64,000 nt of DNA. Source: Palsa-504 sp963753195 (GTDB taxonomy: Bacteria; Actinomycetota; Actinomycetes; Streptosporangiales; Streptosporangiaceae). The DNA is taken from assembly GCA_963753195.1 (NCBI GenBank), contig CAVWBH010000007.1, positions 496,001 through 560,000 on the forward strand, given 5' to 3'. Each line of letters starts with the position of its first letter. Within the stretch, counting starts at the first letter, position 1. A model generated the notes under the pieces. That model made no database searches and had not been told where the DNA came from. It was given only the letters and a program-made list of their open reading frames with translations. Below, piece by piece: positions 59,495 through 64,000 of the stretch. A program made the translations under genes and the position numbers.

Positions 59495-60156
59495 TGGCCG
59501 GGAAGGTGTTCTTCAGCGTGTCGATGTCGCTGGACGGGTTCATCGCGCCCGAGTCCCTGGAGGGCTTCATCGCGACCGAGGAGCGCAGGGACGACCCGGA
59601 GGTGCAGCGCTGGATGGCGCAGTGGATGGAACTGCAGCAGTGGATCTTCCCGCTGCGGTTCTTCCGGGAGAACCTGAAGCTCGGCGAGGGCGGCGAGGAA
59701 GGGCGCGACAACGACATCGCGCGGGAGACGTTCGAGCGCACCGGCGCGAGCGTGATGGGCAAGCGCATGTTCGAGGGCGGCGAGCAGGCGTGGCCGCAGG
59801 AGGCGCCGTTCCACACGCCGGTCTTCGTCGTGACACACGAGAAGCGTGACCCGTGGGAGCGGCCGGGCGGGACCACCTTCCACTTCGTCAACGACGGCAT
59901 CGAGCCCGCGCTCGACCAGGCCCGCGAGGCCGCCGGCGACCGGGACGTCCGCATCGCAGGCGGCGGCGCGACGATCCTGGAGTACGTGAACGCCGGCCTG
60001 ATCGACGAGTTCTCGATCGCGCTGTCACCGGTGCTGTTCGGCGCCGGAATCCGCCTGTTCGAGGGCGTGGACGCGGGCCGCGTGGCCCTGGAGCAGGTCC
60101 GCGCGGAGCCGACGCAGCGGGTGACCCACCTGACCTACGCAGTCCGGGAGCGGTAA
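59494..60156 (+). CDS. Dihydrofolate reductase-like protein (RibD C-terminal type)
   Basis: 220 residues from ATG 59494 (overlap TGATG). The DHFR fold is shown by KVFFSVSMSLDGFIAPE, MGKRMFEGGEQAW, VFVVTHEKRDPWERPGGTTF and DVRIAGGGATILEYVNAGLI, DEFSIALSPVLFGAGIRLFE. Actinobacterial members do not necessarily reduce folate and may act on other heterocycles with NADPH. In the same operon as ArsR and SRPBCC. No RBS of its own is obvious. Confidence 0.9.
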   Translation: MAGKVFFSVSMSLDGFIAPESLEGFIATEERRDDPEVQRWMAQWMELQQWIFPLRFFRENLKLGEGGEEGRDNDIARETFERTGASVMGKRMFEGGEQAWPQEAPFHTPVFVVTHEKRDPWERPGGTTFHFVNDGIEPALDQAREAAGDRDVRIAGGGATILEYVNAGLIDEFSIALSPVLFGAGIRLFEGVDAGRVALEQVRAEPTQRVTHLTYAVRER

Positions 60157-60261
60157 CCGTCCCGGACTCAGCGCTCCCCCGCCGAACCCGTCGAGCAGTT
60201 CTAGATGTTAGGAACGATTTTTCGTGGGCAGCTGACGGTATCTCGACAGGAAGGAACGGCT

Positions 60262-60435
60262 GTGAGCGCTGTAGATAAGGCCAAGGACAAGGCCCAAGCG
60301 GCCAAGGGCAAGGTCAAGAAGAGCGCTGGGAAGGCTCTCGACGACCCGTACATGGAGGGCGAAGGCAAGGCCGACCAGGCGAAGGGTAACCTGAAGCAGG
60401 CTGGCGAGAAGGTCAAGGACGCCTTCAAGAAGTAA
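60262..60435 (+). CDS. CsbD-like stress protein
   Basis: 57 residues from GTG 60262, preceded by AAGGAACGG. Lys/Ala/Gly-rich CsbD pattern: VSAVDKAKDKAQAAKGKVKK, DPYMEGEGKADQAKGNLKQA, GEKVKDAFKK. A small cytoplasmic stress protein induced by general stress in relatives. Confidence 0.88.
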   Translation: MSAVDKAKDKAQAAKGKVKKSAGKALDDPYMEGEGKADQAKGNLKQAGEKVKDAFKK

Positions 60436-60582
60436 CCTGGTTCAGTAGCACGTAACCGGCGGTGAGCCCGCGACTTTACCTGTGGCCTTGCCGTCGGTTG
60501 CCCGTTCGAACGCAGGCCGGTGCTCAGCGGTCAAAGGGTCGCTTGCTTGCCCCCTTCGCTTCGATTTAAGGCGCGGTACTGG

Positions 60583-61110
60583 ATGAGGCTGGCCCCGAAC
60601 ACCGATACCGTTCCGCGCAGGATCAACAGGTACCTTCTGCCTCACGAGCACCAGGTGATCAGCGTTCACCAGCATCCCGCCGTGCTGATCCGGCCGATTT
60701 TTGAGGCTCTGGTCGGGCTGGCCATCGCCGCTTGGGTGAGCGTCTCGATCGCGCACGGCAACGGCGCGTTCCTCCTCGTGATCTGGATCTTGTGGGCGAT
60801 CCTGGGACTGCGCCTGTTGTGGAAGGTCTTCGAATGGTCGGAGGATTATTTCGTCGTCACGTCTCAGCGGCTGCTGCTGTGTCAGGGTTTTATCACCCAC
60901 AAGGTGAACATGATGCCGCTGGCGAAGGTGACGGACATGAGCTTCCAGCGGTCCGCCATGGGCCAGCTGCTCGGCTATGGCGAATTCATCGTCGAATCAG
61001 CCGGACAGGATCAGGCGCTGCGCAACGTCGATCACCTTCCCTACCCTGAGCAGCTGTACCTCGAGGTCTGCGGGCTGATCTTCAAGGAAAAGGAAGAAAG
61101 CACAGACTAG
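60583..61110 (+). CDS. PH-domain (bPH2-like) membrane protein
   Basis: 175 residues from ATG 60583; GTG 60520 would add 21. Basic start RRINRYLLPHEHQVISVHQH leads to two adjacent membrane helices (about 49-65 and 68-90) and a bacterial PH domain (WSEDYFVVTSQRLLLCQGFI, then HKVNMMPLAKVTDMSFQRSA). Membrane-anchored, lipid or protein binding. Function unknown. Confidence 0.8.
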   Translation: MRLAPNTDTVPRRINRYLLPHEHQVISVHQHPAVLIRPIFEALVGLAIAAWVSVSIAHGNGAFLLVIWILWAILGLRLLWKVFEWSEDYFVVTSQRLLLCQGFITHKVNMMPLAKVTDMSFQRSAMGQLLGYGEFIVESAGQDQALRNVDHLPYPEQLYLEVCGLIFKEKEESTD

Positions 61111-61151
61111 CCCCGGAGAATTCAGGCCAGCCTGGGGTAGCCGACCGCGCG

Positions 61152-61517
61152 CTAGCCAAGCTTGAGCGGCACGTCCGCGTAAGGGTCGAGCGCGTAGGCC
61201 AGGGAGACCCGGTGGTAACCGTCCGCGATATCCCCCTCCGCTACGAGAACAGGGGACAGCCGCTGTCCAGCCAGCACCTTCTGCAGGTCCCTCAGCACGC
61301 CCGGATCCGACAGCGGCAGCGGGTCGCGCCGGGTGGCCCGCAGGATGTCGTTGGCGCGGCGGTGGATGACCGGGAGCTTCTGCAGGTTCTTCGACACCTC
61401 CCGTGCCCGGCTCTCCCCGAAGCGGATACTGAGGTAGCTGGACGCAGCGGCATAGTCGTGGCTGGCCACGTCCTTCCGCCACCGCACATACTGGACGGCT
61501 TCTCCGGCAGTGGTCAT
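61152..61517 (-). CDS. Hypothetical ParB/Srx-like small protein
   Basis: 121 residues from ATG 61517 with AGGAGG upstream (a further Met 7 residues earlier is possible). Mostly helical; LSPVLVAEGDIADGYHRVSL has the look of a ParB/sulfiredoxin-like DGxHR loop, so it might bind nucleotides or DNA, but this is weak. Cytoplasmic; oriented against the PH-domain gene. Confidence 0.55.
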   Translation of the reverse strand: MTTAGEAVQYVRWRKDVASHDYAAASSYLSIRFGESRAREVSKNLQKLPVIHRRANDILRATRRDPLPLSDPGVLRDLQKVLAGQRLSPVLVAEGDIADGYHRVSLAYALDPYADVPLKLG

Positions 61518-61653
61518 TCGTCCCAGCCCTCCTCTCATCCGGGGGTCAACGACGTTCAGGGGCGGCGTACTTTGTGGCTTCGCTCATCTCGCCGTCCCCT
61601 TCTTGAGCACCAGTATGACCGCGCGGCGGCGCTGACTGATAAGGCTTGGGGTC

Positions 61654-62223
61654 ATGGGCTTGTTCCGTAAGTCACCGCCTCCACGGCCGGGGCGGCAACG
61701 TCGGGTGCCTCGGCCCTGGGATCCGCCGGAGACGGAGTTTCCGGCCATCGTGCCGATCGACACGTTGCCGTTCGCCCCGTCCGAGCAAGCCGCGATCGCG
61801 ATCACCGGGCTGACGGCCTACACCGCAGGGTTCGAGATCTTCATGGCCCGGCGCATCCGGCCGGGTGTGCCCGGTCTTGACGAAGATCCGACACCGGAGA
61901 TGCTGAGCCGCAGGCGTACCGATCCGCTGGCCGCTCCGTTCTTCAGCCTGCTGCTCTCCGACGGCACCGAGGTGGCCAGCGGCAGGCCGCGCGGAGAATC
62001 CGAGCCAACCGGGCCGATTCTGGCCTCACGCGGGGGCGGCGGCTCCACGCACTCGCAGTTCTTCCGGTGGTGGGCCTGGCCGTTGCCGCCCAGGGGGCCG
62101 CTGGAATTCATCTGCCGGTGGCCGATGTATGAGATCGCCGAAACACGGGTCCGCATCGACGCGCAACTGATCCTTGACGCCGCGCAGCGCAGCATCCGAC
62201 TATGGCCAGAAGACGGAAACTGA
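61654..62223 (+). CDS. Hypothetical protein
   Basis: 189 residues, ATG 61654. A basic Pro/Arg-rich start (MGLFRKSPPPRPGRQRRVPR) is followed by strands AIAITGLTAYTAGFEIFMAR, FFSLLLSDGTEVASGRPRGE and a GGGGSTHSQFFRWWAWPLPP loop, ending RVRIDAQLILDAAQRSIRLW. It resembles unnamed actinobacterial proteins with an all-beta pattern. No function. Confidence 0.6.
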   Translation: MGLFRKSPPPRPGRQRRVPRPWDPPETEFPAIVPIDTLPFAPSEQAAIAITGLTAYTAGFEIFMARRIRPGVPGLDEDPTPEMLSRRRTDPLAAPFFSLLLSDGTEVASGRPRGESEPTGPILASRGGGGSTHSQFFRWWAWPLPPRGPLEFICRWPMYEIAETRVRIDAQLILDAAQRSIRLWPEDGN

Positions 62224-62373
62224 CGATCGGACTATGACTAGCTGCGTCGCAGGCGGCTCCGGGCCCGCGGCTCCGGGCCCGCGGCTCCGGGCGGCCTGTT
62301 CCGGCTCCCTGTCTGCGCCCCGGCGGCGCACCCGAACGACTAACCGGCCGCCCGACCGCGAAGGGAGTGGCCC

Positions 62374-63309
62374 ATGACGACAGGAACGATCGAAGGCGAG
62401 TTCATCGCCACCATGGACGACCCGGATGACCCGGAGATGTTCGCGCGCAACCGGATTCACACGACTTCCGGAGCGCAGGAGTACGGGTTCGAGGGCGCCT
62501 TCGTCGGGGGCGTGACGCTCTACGCCTGGTGCATCCCGACCGTCATCGAAGCCCTCGGCCAGGGATGGCTCGACCACGGCTGGGTCAATATCCGGTTCCG
62601 GCGGCCCACCTACCCCGGCGCGCACATCCGGGTCCAGGTGACACCCAAGAGTGAGAGTGGCGCTGTACCCACAAGAGTGGGTACAGCGCAGCAACCAAAG
62701 GACGCACCGGCTTGTGTCCTGCAGGCGCTCCAAGACGACGGCCAGGCGAGCATCGTCGGCGAGGTGGGGCTCGGGACCGCGCCCTGGCTGGGCGACCTGC
62801 GCGAGACGCCGTTCTCGGCACCCGATCGTGACGGCCCCGATCGTGATGGCCCCGATCCTGACGGCCCCGGTCTTGATGGCAGTGACCGGCCGTTCCTGAC
62901 GCTGGAGAACGCGCCCATCGGGCAGCCGCTGCGTGCCTACGGGTACGGCAAGCACACCCCCGCTGCGCCGGCGGTGGGCGAAAAGCTGGCCGAGGTCATC
63001 GACCTGGCCACGCCCACCGGCGCCGTCGTGCACCCGGCCACCCTGGCCCGGGAGATGATCGCGCTGCTCACGAACTCCTACGACTACGGCCACCCGTCCA
63101 TCCACCTCACCAGCCACGTGCAGAACTTCGCTCGGATCCCCGCCGATACCGACGTCGTGCTGTGCGGGACGTTCGTGGACGCGTTCGAGCGCAACGGTCA
63201 CCACAACGCGGTTATCGACGCGGACCTCTACTCCCTCGACGGGCAGCGGCTGGCCCGGCAGCGTCACACCAACATCTTCAAGGTCCGCCGCGCCCGCGAA
63301 ACGGACTGA
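62374..63309 (+). CDS. MaoC/thioesterase-like protein carrying an in-frame palindromic element
   Basis: 311 residues, ATG 62374, RBS AAGGGAG. Two-hotdog layout: FARNRIHTTSGAQEYGFEGA (N-terminal hotdog with Arg/His), then the C-terminal half with LTNSYDYGHPSIHLTSHVQN, CGTFVDAFERNGHHNAVIDA. Between the halves (residues about 90-115) the 46-bp palindromic element seen at 6532-6577 is inserted in frame, adding SESGAVPTRVGTAQQPKDAP-like sequence. A DRDGP repeat follows at residues about 150-168. Family: MaoC-like enoyl-CoA hydratase or acyl-CoA thioesterase. With the following CoA-transferase it could be an operon for acyl-CoA catabolism. Confidence 0.7.
   Translation: MTTGTIEGEFIATMDDPDDPEMFARNRIHTTSGAQEYGFEGAFVGGVTLYAWCIPTVIEALGQGWLDHGWVNIRFRRPTYPGAHIRVQVTPKSESGAVPTRVGTAQQPKDAPACVLQALQDDGQASIVGEVGLGTAPWLGDLRETPFSAPDRDGPDRDGPDPDGPGLDGSDRPFLTLENAPIGQPLRAYGYGKHTPAAPAVGEKLAEVIDLATPTGAVVHPATLAREMIALLTNSYDYGHPSIHLTSHVQNFARIPADTDVVLCGTFVDAFERNGHHNAVIDADLYSLDGQRLARQRHTNIFKVRRARETD
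62652..62697. repeat. Palindromic element, copy B, inside coding sequence
   Basis: 46 bp, inverse orientation to 6532-6577, one mismatch in the loop. Core stems GCGCTGTACCCA and TGGGTACAGCGC. The element is in frame with no stop in the MaoC-like gene. Confidence 0.85.
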
Positions 63310-63349
63310 GCCGCCCCGCCTCTCGGGGAACACGGAGCAGGGAGGCTCG

Positions 63350-64000
63350 ATGGGACCGAAATGGAACGGCAGCCTCACCAGCCTGCGGCCGCTGGCCGGG
63401 GTGCGGGTGCTGTCCATGGAGCAGGCGGCGGCGCTCCCCTTCGCCACCCGCCACCTGGCCGACCTGGGCGCGGACGTCATCCGGGTGCAGTCCCACCAGC
63501 GGCCCGCACCGGACTCTTACGACATAGAGCTCACCCGGAACAAGCGCCAGCTCGCCATCGACCTGGCCGCCCCCGGCGGGCCGGAGGTGTTCCGGCGGGT
63601 GGCGACCGCCTGCGATGTCGTCTGCCACAACTTCACCCCGCAGGTCGTGCGCAAGTTCGGCATCGACTACGACTCGCTGCGAGCGCTGCGGCCCGACCTC
63701 ATCTACCTGGAGATCACCGGCTTCGGCACGGACGGCCCGTGGCGGGCCAGGCCGCTTTTCGGGCCGGGGGCCGAGGCGGTGGCGGGCCACAACCTGCTGA
63801 TCGGCGACCCCGGGCAGTGGCCCGGCCGGCCGCCGACGATCACGTTCGCGGACAACACCTGCGGCCTGTACGCCGTGCTGGCCGTGACCGACGCCCTGGC
63901 GCGAAGAGACCTGCTGGGCGCCGGCTCGCACCTGGACATCTCCCTCTACGAAACGGCCGTCTCCCAGCTCGGGACCGTGCTGGCCGAGCGCGGCCTGGGC
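63350..64000 (+). CDS. CaiB/BaiF family CoA-transferase, truncated by window end
   Basis: 216 residues seen; the frame is open at 64000. ATG 63350 follows GGAGG. Class III CoA-transferase pattern: LRPLAGVRVLSMEQAAALPF, ATRHLADLGADVIRVQSHQR, ELTRNKRQLAIDLAAPGGPE, VFRRVATACDVVCHNFTPQV, YLEITGFGTDGPWRARPLFG. The catalytic Asp lies beyond about residue 180 (TITFADNTCGLYAV). It shares the locus with the MaoC-like gene and should move CoA between carboxylic acids. Confidence 0.9.
   Translation, partial: MGPKWNGSLTSLRPLAGVRVLSMEQAAALPFATRHLADLGADVIRVQSHQRPAPDSYDIELTRNKRQLAIDLAAPGGPEVFRRVATACDVVCHNFTPQVVRKFGIDYDSLRALRPDLIYLEITGFGTDGPWRARPLFGPGAEAVAGHNLLIGDPGQWPGRPPTITFADNTCGLYAVLAVTDALARRDLLGAGSHLDISLYETAVSQLGTVLAERGLG

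Noticed and set aside
1..64000. tRNA, rRNA, insertion sequence or integrase genes
   Set aside because: No cloverleaf, rRNA segment, DDE transposase or tyrosine/serine recombinase pattern was found by reading; short or divergent ones could have been missed.

Overview
The window is very GC-rich, densely coded DNA with GTG starts, ATGA/GTGA start-stop overlaps and typical actinobacterial families: a BldG-like anti-anti-sigma factor, a MarP-type protease, an HrdB-like sigma factor, split LigD, ANTAR and MEDS regulators, replication-relaxation protein and Tat-exported proteins. It is a chromosome segment of a filamentous or soil actinobacterium (Streptomycetales/Streptosporangiales/Frankiales-like). 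The genus cannot be fixed from the sequence. No rRNA, tRNA or CRISPR array was seen.

Region by region. 0-3.4 kb: bldG-like STAS gene and its anti-sigma partner, divergent from a MrfA/YprA-like helicase. 3.4-4.46 kb: gene-free, with two strong hairpins, a 3x17-bp repeat and a dyad. 4.46-9.7 kb: conserved actinobacterial block (holin-X membrane protein, EphE-like hydrolase, DUF309, MarP, CoA-type Nudix, nth), interrupted by a 0.7-kb spacer with tandem repeats and a palindromic element. 10.4-17.7 kb: ComF-like phosphoribosyltransferase with a pentapeptide-repeat linker, a polytopic membrane protein, Nudix, LigD as two genes, TauE-like exporter, DUF6918. 18-24.9 kb: cell-envelope genes (Tat-exported serine hydrolase, MurA with Asp instead of Cys, patatin, PlsC-like acyltransferase, crotonase, secreted GH25-like protein).

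25-37 kb is the accessory part: VapBC, a three-gene DNA-transfer module (replication-relaxation, FtsK/TraD-like ATPase, membrane J-domain protein), a frameshifted remnant, an 18-bp perfect hairpin, a five-gene leftward cluster (Tat propeller-like protein, Cys-rich GH25-like protein, MauE-like protein, DUF4232 lipoprotein, SnoaL-like), then PTH2 divergent from a 774-residue unrecognised membrane-anchored protein with lower GC than its neighbours. 37-47 kb: oxidoreductases followed by a stress/regulatory island (DEAD-box helicase, STAS, cold-shock protein, HTH, sigma factor, two GAF-ANTAR proteins, MEDS-HATPase). 47-64 kb: APH-like kinase, secreted proteins, DUF4331, YqhA, a cluster of five DnaA-box-like 9-mers, GlsB, degenerate iron-ADH with LysR, MFS pump, ArsR-SRPBCC-DHFR-like operon with a palindromic leaderless promoter, CsbD, PH-domain protein and, at the right edge, a MaoC-like hydratase plus truncated CoA-transferase.

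Most notable: a palindromic repeat shared 45/46 between an intergenic site (6532-6577) and the inside of a coding gene (62652-62697); the ArsR promoter with a perfect 16-bp palindrome between -35 and -10; the DnaA-box cluster far from any dnaA; the 774-aa/PTH2 divergent pair; the propeller/GH25-like/MauE cluster; and several enzymes that have lost canonical catalytic or metal-binding residues.
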